Source: Harmonia axyridis
Taxonomy: Eukaryota > Arthropoda > Insecta > Coleoptera > Coccinellidae
Reading direction: 5' to 3'
Assembly: GCF_914767665.1 (NCBI RefSeq)
Contig: NC_059507.1
Span: 5,828,001 to 5,892,000, forward strand
DNA length: 64,000 bases
Shown here: positions 47,259 to 59,110 of the stretch, piece after piece
Layout of the letters: every line of letters starts with the position of its first letter
Numbering within the stretch: the stretch's first letter is position 1
Notes under the pieces: generated by a model
What the model was told of the DNA's origin: nothing
The model's input: only the letters and a program-made list of their open reading frames with translations
Databases searched by the model: none
Made by a program: the position numbers and the translations under genes

Positions 47259-48784
47259 TATATCGGGTGTCCCAAACTCGATGGCCTATTAGACGTTTCT
47301 GGAAAACTAATCATAATTTTGAACTGAAATTTGCATATTGGGGTTTGAGACAATGATCTTTCTCCCTAAAATATTTTCAGATCTCTACAACTTCCGATTA
47401 TACCGGAAACAGACTACTACTTCCTTATTTCAAATGGCACACCCAGTATATTATTGCATCATTAGATAGCTTTTTTGATGGCAATTTCGGCAATATGCCA
47501 TACCTTGGGTAAAAATTCAACGGTTCATGAGTTATTGGGATTCTTATAAAAAAAAGGTGGCGATGAGGACTCACATCTTTTTGAATATTTCAGCAGAAAA
47601 AGCCTTTTTCCAAAAAAATTTGTTTTGTTTCGTTTACGCAAATACGTAGTATTATAAGACTGTTTTCGGCTTGGACCAAAAATGTACAGGGTGTTGATAA
47701 GAGGATCATGAACTTGGACAACTCAAATTCATCAAAACTCAAGATTTTCAAATTAGAACTTATATTTTTTATTATTTCTGTCGATTCTACGTACAAAAAT
47801 AGTGGGGGTTACTTCAGCAAACCCTATACCTAAAATGAATACTTCAAGAGTTATCGGGGAAGAACTTCAAATGAGGAAAAACCGCTATTCATAACTGTGG
47901 GAATAACTGTCTGTTACTTCCGTAAAACATAGAAAGAAAATAAAATTCGATGTTTCCATAACTAAATTTGACATATCAAGAATTGTAATGAATTATTCGT
48001 AATTGAAAATTGTATTGGTTTATGGATTTCTCAACAATACCAACGAAAAATTAATTAAAATTCATGAAATGTAAAATTTAGTTATCCAAACATCGAATTT
48101 TATTTTCTTTCTGTGTTTTACGGAAATAACAGACAGTTATTCCCACAGTTATAAATAGCGGTTTGTCCTCATTTGAAGTTCTTCCCCGATAACTCTTGAA
48201 AAATTCATTTTAGGTATAGGGTTTGCTGAAGTAACCCCCACTATTTTTGTACGTAAAATCGACAGAAATAATAAAAAATATAGGTTCTAATTTGAAAATC
48301 TTGAGTTTTGATGAATTTCAGTTGTCCAAGTTCATGATCCTCTTATAAACACCCTGTAAATTTTTGGTCCAAGCCGAAAACAGTCTTATAACACTACGTA
48401 TTTGCGTAAACGAAAAAAAACAAATTTTTTTGGAAAAAGGCTTTTTCTGCTGAAATATTCAAAAAGATGTGAGTCCTCATCGCCACCTTTTTTTTCATAA
48501 GAATCCCAATAACTCATGAACCGTTGAATTTTTACCCAAGGTATGGCATATTGCCGAAATTGCCATCAAAAAAGCTATCTAATGATGCAATAATATACTG
48601 GGTGTGCCATTTGAAATAAGGAAGTAGTAGTCTGTTTCCGGTATAACCGGAAGTTGTAGAGATCTCAAAATATTTTAGGGAGAAAGATCATTGTCTCAAA
48701 CCCCAATATGTAAATTTCAGTTCAAAATTATGATTAGTTTTCCAGAAACGTCTAATAGGCCATCGAGTTTGGGACAACCGATAT
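47259..48784. mobile_element. 1.5-kb near-perfect foldback (arms ~730 bp)
   Basis: From TATATCGGGTGTCCCAAACT (47259 on) to AGTTTGGGACAACCGATAT (to 48784) the two halves are inverted copies with only scattered mismatches, meeting near 48000-48050 with a short loop. There is no transposase frame. Internal motifs include GTACAGGGTGTTGATAAGAG (47689) and its inverse (48340). If transcribed through, it would form a dsRNA hairpin of more than 700 bp. Class: foldback/MITE, TA-type ends related to 44193-44516. Confidence 0.9.
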
Positions 48785-48943
48785 GAAGCGATCAATTCAC
48801 TGGGAATTTCACCTTATTAGGAAAAGGTTATTCTTGACAAAATTGGAAACTTCACAGAAAAGAATTTCAAAAGTCATATTATAAGGTGTAGTCAAAAGAA
48901 ATCCATTATTTTTGCATGTAAAACAAGGTTTAAATCGCCAAAG

Positions 48944-49600
48944 TTAAAATGATCCGATTAAGGTCAAATATGGGCCTCTTCGTTCGATAACTTGTTGCCA
49001 TTTCGAAGGTAATATCATTATGACTCTTTCATAGAAGCCCTCGTCCCTATTAGCAAAAAATTGAGACAGTCGATTTTCACAAGCCTCTGTTGAAACGAAT
49101 TTTCCACCAACAAAATTGTTCGACATGGACAGGAATAGATGATGATAAGCATCTATGGGAGGGTTTTATGCAACCACCTTATAGTCTGGACTTGGTACCA
49201 AGTGTTAACTTGGTGCCAAGTCCAGACACTCCCAACCAAGCTCATGGGGCTTCTGGCGAGTCACTATCGATCTGTGTGGCCTGGAGTTGTCCTAATGGAA
49301 CACAATTCCCTTCCTATTGGCTAAAACTGGTCGCTTCTGGGTGATTGCGTCTTTCAGAGGGTCAAATTGTTGATAGTTCAGTTCTGAGTTAACAGTTGTG
49401 TCCTAGGAGAGCAGTTCATAGTAGATAATTTCCTGCCAATCCCACCTAACACACAGTAAAACCTTCCTGGCCCTCAATCCTAGCTTGGCCACCGTTTCCA
49501 ACAGCTTACCACGTTTGTACCTCGACGTTGTCGTAAGTGATCCACTTTTCATCACCACTCACCAACCGCTTCAAAAATTGGTCGACTTTGTTGCGATTGA
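48944..49600 (-). mobile_element. Third mariner lineage, rearranged
   Basis: The minus strand encodes, in pieces, SGDEKWITYDN (first Asp), VLLCVWWDWQ-like sequence, H*DNSRPH (second Asp beside a stop), TRQKPHELGWEC then LDLAPS, and the C-terminus from STEACENRLSQFFANRDEGF to PSKWQQVIE (49126-48944). Around 49150-49240 a short inverted duplication of the third catalytic block sits inside the gene. The sequence differs from both the irritans and the Mos1-like copies. Confidence 0.8.
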
Positions 49601-49734
49601 ACAGCTATTCGCAGATGAAAATTAGGTCCATGAGTTTTTTGCGTTAACTTGTGTGGTATCCATATATAAAGCTTCTTCTTGACACCCTAATAATTGCAAC
49701 AGCCTCATTTTCAAAAGAAGTGAGGTCCCATCAT

Positions 49735-50000
49735 ACCATCAGCTCAAAAACTGCACTCAACAGTGAAACGTTGAGGATGGAAAAGCTTTACAGCAATAAT
49801 TCTTGAATTTTCTGAATTCCAATTCTGCTTATTAACGTACCCTCCGAGGTGACAATGAACCTCATCGCTAAAAAAGAAAATTCGGATCATTTTGATGCAT
49901 TTCAAGGACCCAATCAGCGAAGACACGACTGCAGATTAAAATACTTAAGACCTGACTTTTTGCAAGAAGCTATGAGAATATTGAAAGTATTTCAATTTCA
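49735..50000 (-). mobile_element. Relic of a second DD41D-like transposase
   Basis: The minus strand reads VFADWVLEMHQNDPNF, then FFSDEVHCHLGGYVNKQN, SENSRIIAVKLFHPQRFTVE. This is the first catalytic region of the same superfamily as the seven-copy element, but clearly a different lineage (HLGGYVNK instead of WLNGYVNK). Truncated on both sides. Confidence 0.7.
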
Positions 50001-50105
50001 ATTCAAAATGCCTGAAAATCATGGGAATGCCAGGGTGACTTTATTAGTAGTTTTCTCACATTTCTATGAAATCCATTGGTAGATTTTGGTAGTTTCAAAA
50101 ATATC

Positions 50106-50518
50106 TTTCTCTAATTCTGTGGTTATTCCGTTCATTCTTCCACATCTTGTAGAACAAAATCGTGCGAGAATATATCAGAAACGCACAGTTTTCATGGTTA
50201 TATTTTATTATTCTATGTTGGCACTCCGAACTTTCCGCCACGGCTTTATCTGTCAATTCATCAATTTGCCTTAAAGAAATCAGTTCTGCTAACCAACATT
50301 TTTCAATGCAAAAATCACTAAATTATATTTATGGAAATATTTCATTAATTTCAATGAAAATGCAATGAATTAGAGAAAATAATGTATAATACTCGTACAG
50401 AAGGCTCATTCTACCACTCGTTCATTCCAAAACTCGCCACTTCGTGGCTCGTTTTTGAATTTTGAACTCGTGGAAGAATATCAATGCCTTCTGCACTTGT
50501 ATTATAAATAACTATTCC
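50106..50518 (-). repeat. ~415-bp dispersed repeat, copy C
   Basis: Inverted copy of 17435-17849 with few differences; it ends at the same GGAATAGTTATT boundary. Confidence 0.8.
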
Positions 50519-51613
50519 AAACTTGGCAAAAATGGCCAAGGATTTTTCGTCAACGCCAGCATCTTCAGCTCCTATTCAAAAACAATTTTCCAGAGCTGCT
50601 CTTACAGTTACAAAAACCCGCAATAGGTTAGGCGACAAATCTATAATATGCCTCATGTTTCTTAGATCCTGGATGGAAAATTATGAAATCAAACAAAGCC
50701 TGGAGGTTTCTCAACATCAAGAAACTTCATATGTTAATCGTTTTTTATTTTGTTATGATTTATAGTGATGTAATTTATGTTTCTATTTCAAAAAAGTTGA
50801 TATTTTCGGTTCTTTTATCCAATAAGTTTGATGAATGAAAGTGTTTTTTGCAAGGTTCCTTCTCATTTTATTATTTTTGATTGATGTGACACTACGCAAT
50901 AAAACTGCTAAAAATCAAGTAGCTTGATATGATTCAAGTACTTGATAAATAAATACTTGACTCAACTTGAGATTGAAAAAAAAATTAAATATTTTGCAAA
51001 ATTTCATGCTGATCGCGTCAACAGAACCACAGAAAATTCTTAGAAAATATCGAAAATATAGAACAACAATTGTGAACAACGAAAGAATCTCGACTCATAG
51101 TTTCACCACCTTCGCGAAAACGTTAAAAATAGAACGATTAAGATCTGCACGCCCGATCTTTCCGGTTCCGGTGGAGGAGAGGTCGTTACCACCAGATTCT
51201 CCCTGTGGCAGAATTGTTTTAGAGGCGAATTTTTCCACCGAAAGTAGGCTGTTGCTAGCCGACAAATCGGCACAACACCTGGAATGGGGTCGTTAGTCGA
51301 TGGAGCATTGAAAAGTGGGTCACTGGATGCAAGTGGTGCACAAAGCCTCGAGCCGGGTTCTACGAAGGGCCAACGACCTCAGATTTCTAGGTTGATTCAC
51401 AAACATTTCAATTCTGATACCATAGAAATTAAGGGATGCGTCGCCTGCTTCCATGGTCGATAAAAGTTGGAATTTGGAAAGGGTAGATTTGGTGTTATCA
51501 AGTCCTTGAGTAAACATTTACAGCGTTAGGTTAGGACTATTGAATAATCGTTTAATGTCGGTGTGTTAATAAATTGAATTAATTTTATGGCATTCAGACA
51601 ATTTTTCAATTCT
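50519..51613. other. Unassigned; GC-richer patch with a small frame
   Basis: 51130-51400 is clearly GC-richer than its flanks. A minus-strand ATG frame (51517-51320, 65 codons, starting MFTQGLDNTKSTLSKFQLL) has no recognised domain and could be a first exon or an element remnant. The plus frame 50523-50765 is also unassigned. Confidence 0.35.
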
Positions 51614-51614
51614 G

Positions 51615-51697
51615 AAAAAAGTACCTCCCCGAGCGGGACTCGAACCCGCAACCTCCGAATTTCTAGTCCGATACTCCAGTAAGGCGATCAATTGGGA
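51615..51697 (-). ncRNA. tRNA-derived pseudogene or SINE head
   Basis: The minus strand has a perfect T arm (GCGGG TTCGAGT CCCGC) with box B GGTTCGAGTCC. Before it, an anticodon-like arm TCGGA CTAGAAA TTCGG would put AGA in the anticodon. TCGGGGA follows the T arm, then TTTTTT at 51620-51615, a pol III terminator. The D arm is corrupt and the 5' acceptor strand TCCCCGA is missing, so an intact tRNA is unlikely. Confidence 0.55.
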
Positions 51698-51723
51698 CTA
51701 AGCGAACGTTTTGTCTATATGTA

Positions 51724-53480
51724 ACAGGCCAATTGAAAAGTCCCCGGTATACCATAGTAAAACACATTTCTTTGGCAAATTTCGATTTTATTATTCAACA
51801 TAGTTGCCTTCGAGGGCGATACAGCGATTATAGCGATCTTCCAACTTTTCGATACCATTTTTGTAGTACGACTTGTCTTTTGATCCAAAATAGGCCTCAG
51901 TTACGGCGATTACTTCTTCATTGGCGCTAAATTTCTTTCCAGCGAGCATTCTTGTGAGGTCTGAGAACAGGAAAAAGTCGCTGGGGGTTAGACTTGGCGG
52001 ATACGGTGGATGCAGAAGCAAATCGAAGCCCAATTCATGCAATTTTGCCATTGTTTGTGACACGAGGGATTGTCTTGATGAAACAGCACCTTTTTTTCTT
52101 CAAATAAGGCTGCTTTTTAACGATTTCATCCTTTAAACGATCCAATAACGCTATATAACAATCGCTGTTGATGGTTTGGCCCTTTTGGAGGTAATCAATG
52201 AATATAATACCTTGCGCATCATAGAATACTGATGCCATAACCTTGCCAGCTGAATGTTGGGTTTTTCCTCGCTTTGGATTCGGTTCATCATGTGCAGACC
52301 ACTCAGCTGTCTGTCGATTGGACTCCGGAGTGAAATGATGGAGCCATGTTTCATCCATTGTCACATATCGACTCAAAAATTCAGGTTTATTGCACTTAAA
52401 CAGCTGCAAACACTGCTCAGAACCATTAACACGTTGTTGCTTTTGGTCGATTGTGAGCTCGCGCGGCACCCATTTAGCACACAGCTTTCTGATGTACAAA
52501 TATTTGTGAATGATATGATGTACACGTTCAGATGATATCTTCACAATGTCTGCTATCTCGATGAACTTCACTTTACGTTCATTCAAAATTATTTCGTGAA
52601 CTTTTTTGATTTTTTCGTCGGTGACAGCCTCTTTTGGGCGTCCACTGCATTCGCGGTCTTCGGTGCTCATTTTACCTCGTTTTAACTTAGCATAACAATC
52701 AATGATGATTTAGTTTCTTCTTGTGCTTTCCGAAAGTCACCGTCAGTTTTTTGGAATAGAACACCCCCATTTTGTCTCAATTTTCGGATTACTCTAGCTG
52801 AGCTGATGCCAAAAATGTATCACATGTTGATTCCAATTGGTACAGGGTGGACAAAAATACAATAGTTTTGTGTGTGCTCATAAAATGCGTAACATTCTTT
52901 ATTAGTTAAATTAACAATATTATCAAAAATACTTAATGTCTAGCGGCAATTGTTTTGAATGTAACAACCTGTAGTTTGTTACATTTACAAAAATTCAGGT
53001 TTATTGCACTTAAACAGTTGCAAACACTGCTCAGAACCATTAACACGTTGTTGCTTTTGGTCGATTGTGAGCTCGCGCGGCACCCATTTAGCACACAGCT
53101 TTCTGATGTACAAATATTTGTGAATGATATGATGTACACGTTCAGATGATATCTTCATAATGTCTATCTTGACAACTTCACTTTTCGGTCATTCAAAATT
53201 ATTTTGTGAACTTTTTTGATTTTTTCCTCGGCGACAGCCTCTTTTTGGTGTCCACTCCGTTCGCCGTCTTCGGTGCTCATTTCACCACGTTTAAACTTAA
53301 CATATCAATCAATGATGGTTGATTTTCCTGGTGCAGACCCCGGAAACTCTTCATCAAGCCAAGATTTTGCTTCAATTGTATTTTTTTCCCTTCAAAAAGC
53401 AATATTTTTATCAGCACACGAAATTCTTTTTTTTTCATGTGTTTTCAAATAACAACAGTAGCTACACTCACAACGCAATT
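51724..53480 (-). mobile_element. Irritans-type mariner with internal duplication and insert
   Basis: Left end ACAGGCCAATTGAAAAG follows TA. The main frame 52670-52035 runs MSTEDRECSGRP to MDETWLHHF (first Asp) and GIIFIDYLQKG. A frameshift hides the second Asp (HQDNPSCH is encoded in another phase), and frame 52063-51791 carries LTPSDFFLF to ALEGNYVE. Upstream, 52709-52986 is foreign, and 52987-53300 repeats mariner codons already present at 52379-52700 before the N-terminal part resumes to about 53480. The right inverted repeat is missing. Confidence 0.9.
52709..52986 (+). repeat. Copy of the 46.1-46.4 kb foldback junction
   Basis: TTTAGTTTCTTCTTGTGC to GTAACAACCTGTAGTTTGTT matches 46118-46392 with few changes. 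The match spans the boundary at 46162 between two different elements, so the whole block was copied as a unit. Confidence 0.85.
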
Positions 53481-54365
53481 TTGGTAGTGGAAAATTTGAA
53501 AGCGGAGTTCAAAATATTTTTTTTAAGTGGTCACAATATTTCAACTTCCTTCTGGAGGCAATGGAAGTAATATTGACATCTGCACGTGAGCGTAGTTCCG
53601 CGTAAAAGCAAGTAGAGGCAATATTCTTATATAACGAACACAAACTTGGTACGATACAGTAAATGGGTAATTGATACAGACGCTATGCTACTCTAGACAG
53701 TAAATTAATTATTGATAGGATATTCTTCTCGGAAGCTGAATTATGATTTCACTCTGCTACCTTGCGAATAATGAAATTAGAGGCACCATGCAGCTTTTGA
53801 AATAACGAATTTCAGAGGCATCTCGCCGAACAGGAAATTTGAGGGAAGCACGGACGTAAAATCGAGGGTTTTTGCCTACTCGTTCATCCAATACTCACAG
53901 CTAACTTGATGGCAAATGGAAAATAAATACTGAAATATATGATAGGTACATTCAATTTTCTCAACAAAAACTTTTTCCGTAAATAATAATAATAAACGCA
54001 ATTTATTGACCCAATGACAATGACAATGACAATGGCCATCGACAGTATTAGTCCTACAGCCAGGTTTTTCCGTAAATCAAGTACTTAATATAGACATTGT
54101 TTATACAGTGGTAAAAAAAACTCTACTTTCCCGAAGAGCAATGTAAATTTTTTTATATTGTTTCTAAATAGCGTGAATATGTTGAAAATTGATTCAATCT
54201 AAGGAATGTAAATTTTGTTTGTAAAAAAAAAAGATTAAATCAATCGGCACATCTTTTTGTTTCATTTCATTCAAATACATATATTGTCATATTGATTTTG
54301 TATTTTTGTAATGTTTTTTTAATGGATTGCATCAGTGTAAATCTATGGGAGATGATTCCTTAATA
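53481..54365. other. Intergenic, short microsatellite
   Basis: ATGACA is repeated about three to four times at 54014-54036. No gene is seen. Confidence 0.45.
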
Positions 54366-55298
54366 TAGGGTGTTTTTTTTCGAGGTATATAACTTTAAGT
54401 TGGCATTACTGTTCAAGATGGCGACCGATTTACTAGCTGTCAAGTAATTTATTCTCAGTTTGGTTTGGCAAGTCATCATGAATAGACTCACGCCTGAACA
54501 ACGCTTGCAAATAGTGAAATTTTATTTAGAAAATAATGGTTCTGTGCGGAATACGTATCGCGCACTACTTTTATTTTGTTTAGCGATGAAGCGCACTTCT
54601 GGTTGAATGACTACGTTAACAAACAAAACTGCCGCATTTGGAGTGAAGCTAATCCTCAAGTGTACGTCGAAACACCGTTACATCCAGAAAAACTAACTGT
54701 TTGATGCGCTTTATGGCCTGGTGGAATCATTGGTCCGTACTTCTTCAAAAACGATAATGGCCAGAACGTTACAGTCAATGGTGATCGGTATAGAGCCATG
54801 ATTACTAACTTTTTCATTCCTGAATTGAACAACCATGATGTCCAGGAGCTGTGGTTCCAACAAGACGGGCAACATGTCACACAGCTCGTGCCACAATCGA
54901 TTTATTGAAAGACACGTTTGGTGACCGCCTAATTTCACGTTTTGGACCTGTGAATTGGCCTCCAAGATCTTGTGATTTAACACCGCTAGACTACTTTCTG
55001 TGGGGCTATGTAAAGTCATTGGTCTATGCGGATAAGCCACAAACCCTTGACCATTTGGAAGACAACATTCGCCGTGTTATTGCCGATATACGGCCACAAA
55101 TGTTGGAAAAAGTCATCGAAAATTCGACGTCCAGATTGGACTACATCCGAGCCAGCCGTGGCGGTCATATGCCAGAAATCATATTTAAAATATAATGCCA
55201 CAAGATTATCTTGCGGATAAATAAAATTCATGTCAATCGAATAATCCATCGTTGTTTTATTGCAATTTAAAGTTCTATAGCTCTAAAAAATCACCCTT
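54366..55298 (+). mobile_element. DD41D (rosa-like) element, copy 6
   Basis: Ends TAGGGTGTTTTTTTTCGAGG and CTAAAAAATCACCCTT. It carries the shared internal deletion (slightly longer here), a one-base loss in QQDGA (CAAGACGGGCAACATG), and an open frame 54851-55195 from the second catalytic region to IIFKI. A TGA replaces Trp in LTVWCAL (54703). Confidence 0.9.
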
Positions 55299-55394
55299 TA
55301 TAAGGGACCTGTAGCGATCCTGGTACACCTGAGGATTCGAAAAATCATCGTTTGGAGAAGGGGTCCTGGTTGAAGAGTAGGTTTTATATTATTT

Positions 55395-55830
55395 ACTTGA
55401 ATATTGAAGGAATTTCTAAGGACAGGAGTAATTTTGTTTGTCGACATTGGTCAAAGATGGTGACGCGGTGGTGATCCTTGTTCAAGAAACTCGCATGACA
55501 ACTGAAGAACTCAGTGAAAGAGGATGTTCAGCAGGTTATGTATTGATAGATTTCCTATTGAGTTATGTGTGTGATTTGGCTTGTTATGTCGAAAAATAAT
55601 TAGTTAGTATTGTTAAATTGGTCCAGAAAGGCAAAGCTGACTGAGTATTTTTTTAATACTTTCAAATTTTGTGTTATTTTCGTCTTCAATATGTACAAAC
55701 CCCTTAATACTCTTTGGCCTATTATTCTTTCTGATCCTTCAATTTATTGTGGTGATTTCAATTGTCATCATTTAATGTGGTACATAATGGAAACTAAAAC
55801 ATTTATTTCTCCTTTCTGGTTCTTTTCTTT
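55395..55830 (+). mobile_element. Non-LTR endonuclease-domain fragment
   Basis: Broken plus-strand frames spell NIEGISKDRSNF, ILVQETRMTTEELSERG, then MYKPLNTLWP and SIYCGDFNCHHLMW, the N-terminal and GDFN blocks of the AP-endonuclease domain of Jockey-like retrotransposons. Part of the domain between them is missing. Confidence 0.75.
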
Positions 55831-56528
55831 CTTGTTTTCAGATTTAATTATATTATATGCGTTGTCAACTTCTGGTGCAAAGGAAGGATGAAAGGATTCT
55901 GTTTGAATGAAGAAGGAGCCCTTGAATATAAATATGTTAGCTTATTCTGTAAACAAATACACAAACCAATCACTACACCTATACAGGGAGACAGAATTTT
56001 TGCTGATGTTTTTATCTGTTCTTTTGTATCATACGTTGAAATGTATGATGCACCTTTCACATTTCCTTTGCTAATACTGAGATTTATCGACACATGCTCC
56101 ATTGTTTGAAGTCAACAATTTTTTGTATTGCTCTTACCTGAAAGAATATATATATTGCATAAAATATGATCATCTGCATCGAAACCAAGACAACCCTTCC
56201 CTTCAATTTGCGTCAGAGAGTCTGAGAGCAGAGGCTAATATAGGTAAAGGCTCATTCACAATCACACCGAGCGTGAAACATGTCGAACGTAAACACAAAG
56301 CAAAACATAATGTTTACGTTACCCCCAATGCATTTCTAATCAAAACTTAACTTCCATTCAGGAATTTATTTCATAAATACATGCAGAATCTCAACTTGGT
56401 GAGATGAGAAATATTGAGCTAGTTTTCCGATATTCTTCTTGAATTCTCTCTGGTTTTGATCACGCGAGCCACAAGACATTTAGCATTGAGCATTCAGCTC
56501 AATTCAATGACTTGGAATTGCCATTCTA
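55831..56528. other. Intergenic, unassigned frame
   Basis: A plus-strand ATG frame (55888-56109, 73 codons) has no recognisable domain. The stretch may be the continuation of the retrotransposon fragment or host intergenic DNA. Confidence 0.35.
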
Positions 56529-57398
56529 AAGGGTGTTTTTTTTAGAGCTATAGAACTTTAAATTGCAATTAAACAACGATGGATTATTCGATTGACATGA
56601 ATTTTATTTATCCGCAAGATAATCTTGTGGCATTACATTTTAAATATGATTTCTGGCATATGACCGCCACGGCTGGCTCGGATGTAGTCCAATCTGGACG
56701 TCCAATTTTCGATGACTTTTTCCAACATTTGTGGCCGTATATCGGCAATAACACCGCGAATGTTGTCTTCCAAATGGTTAATGGTTTCTGGCTTATTCGC
56801 ATAGACCAATGACTTTACATAGCCCCACAAAAAGTAGTCTAGCGGTGTTAAATCACAAGATCAATTCACAGGTCCAAAACGTGAAATTAGGCGCCGTCTT
56901 GTTGGAACCACAGCTCCTGGACATCATGGTTGTTCAATTCAGGAATGAAAAAGTTAGTAATCATGGCTCTATACCGATCACCATTGACTGTAACGTTCTG
57001 GCCATCATCGTTTTTGAAGAAGTACGGACCAATGATTCCACCAGGCCATAAAGCGCACCAAACAGTCAGTTTTTCTGGATGTAACGGTGTTTCGACATAC
57101 ACTTGAGGATTAGCTTCACTCCAAATGCGGCAGTTTTGTTTGTTGACGTAGCCATTCAACCAGAAGTGCGCTTCATCGCTAAACGATAAAATGGACGTAG
57201 TGCGCGATACGTATTCCGCACAGAACCATTATTTTCGAAATAAAATTTCATTATTTGCAAGCGTTGTTCAGGCGTGAGTCTATTCATGATGAATTGCCAA
57301 ACCCAACTGAGAATAAATCACTTGACAGATCTTAAATCGGTCGTCATCTTGAAAAGTAATGCAAACTTAAAGTTATTCACCTCGAAAAAAACACCGTT
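56529..57398 (-). mobile_element. DD41D (rosa-like) element, copy 7
   Basis: It lies between TA sites at 56527-56528 and 57399-57400. Besides the shared deletion, two extra deletions remove codons near the third catalytic block (56862) and between the second block and the FGPVN region (56895). The frame 57159-56887 is open from NGYVNKQN to QQDGA. Confidence 0.9.
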
Positions 57399-57400
57399 TA

Positions 57401-58485
57401 CATCTAAATGCAAAATTTCTATAGATCGGATCTATAGTACTGAAATTATGAGGAAACTAAAATTTGAAACTGAAATTTGAGATTCAAAGCTACCTTGAAT
57501 ATTTCAAGATTCCGTCAAAGAGTTATCGTGTTTATAGTCGGTCAGACTGACAGACATATTTAAATTTATCAATTTTATTCGTCATCAGTGCATGAATCTT
57601 TTCGATAAATGAGATTCCGACTTCAGAAAAGACATTAATTAAATTCCACCATATTATAAAACTCATTTATTTTGATATACCTAAATATTACGTTTTCCTA
57701 TAGGAACACCTTTATGTAAAACCCTATCTCTCAACATAATGTTTTTCGCGTCATCAATTGCTTTCGACTTACGTTCTACCCTCTTTGTGAACGAGCCTAA
57801 AGCAATAGATTTGTGGCATCCACTTGAATTTCTGTTCGAGTAGAGTGACGTCAATATCTACTCAGGTCAATTTACAAGTCTGGTTAATTTTAGAAAGAAC
57901 TCTCGGAGGTCTGAAATTGAATAATGAAAGACAGTTCAGCTTCAGATCAATATCAGGTCTGGAGAATTATTTCCACTGAGCGCATTTCAAATAACTAATC
58001 AGCACTTGATTAACTGTAAGAGTGATTTACGCAATCAATTGTTCCAGTTCATTAAACTCAATAAACAAATCCTTTACGTAAAAAGTGACATTTTTTAAGC
58101 TAGACATCGAATTTGTAACATCTTGTTAATATAGACATAATTCATTTTCTAGTGAGAGGATTTCTATCGGAGAATGTCTTGGGGTTACCTTACATTGCTG
58201 TACCATCTACAGCTAGTCTTTCAGTTCAAGAGGTCATAAGACATCCAGTATCTGGGATGGCTTCAAGCAGCTTACATCCTCACTCCTAGAAATTCTCGTT
58301 CGAAGTATTTTTTAGGTTGGCTTGCAAATATTAGGTGTTCAGGAGCCTCTTCCTCTTTCTCATAGAATCTGTACAAGTCAAATATTCTCATTAGGTGCTT
58401 TCTCAGGTGGCAATGCTTTGTAAGGAAGCCAGTGAGGAGGTGTAGCATGTGTTAGCATTGAGCTCATATATCATCGATTCTAAGA
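57401..58485. other. Intergenic, no gene seen
   Basis: AT-rich. The last ~300 bases may already belong to the retrotransposon fragment that follows. Confidence 0.4.
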
Positions 58486-59110
58486 TGGTATTGCAGTGCT
58501 GAAAGAAACTCAATGAAGTAAGCAAGAAGAACAAGGTCTGTTCAGTCTTGGTTCCCGATCACTAAGCAATTGAAGGGAATGAAGAGACCAGAAAAGGAAC
58601 ACATACTCATTTCGTTAGACCAGAAGCTTTCTGTGGTATACGTAAATGTACCTACAAGAACGAGTTTCAGAAGAAGAAAAAATCTAAAACAGAAACAATC
58701 TGGTGGAATCCTCTTGGGCTGGATCATCCAAAGAGTTTCTTCGAAATTTGATACTGTAAGATCTAAGAAGTATCTTGATCTCAGCAAGAACATGCTGCAC
58801 CGTCTCACTCAGATTTATAGGACATTGCCTCAGCAAGGAGCACATCATGAGAATAAGTCTAGCAGAAAACGATGACTGCAGATTCTGCGAGGAGGATGAA
58901 GAAACTCCGGATCACCTGGTGATGGAATGCCTCCTCATCGCTAGCCAACCTAAAAATGCTTTGGGCAAGAGACTTGTAATAGTGAGGAAGTACCCTCCTT
59001 GAAGATGTTCTATATATTGGAGTTCATCAGAACTCTAGAACTGGGTGAGCAGTAGACTACGATGACTAATGGCCAAAATAGCTCTGATGGGAGACACCAA
59101 AGACCATAAG
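58486..59110 (+). mobile_element. Non-LTR retrotransposon tail (RNase H end and zinc knuckle)
   Basis: KKNKVCSVLVPDH*AIEGNE is the last RNase H block (VPGHxGIxGNE in the family). It is followed by RPEAFCGI and then by ENDDCRFCEEDEETPDHLVM and EC, a CCHC-type C-terminal finger of Jockey/R1-like elements (frame 58775-59002). Several frameshifts. Confidence 0.75.

Noticed and set aside
51615..51697. Functional tRNA-Ser(AGA)
   Set aside because: There is no long variable arm, the 5' acceptor strand does not pair, and the D arm is corrupt.
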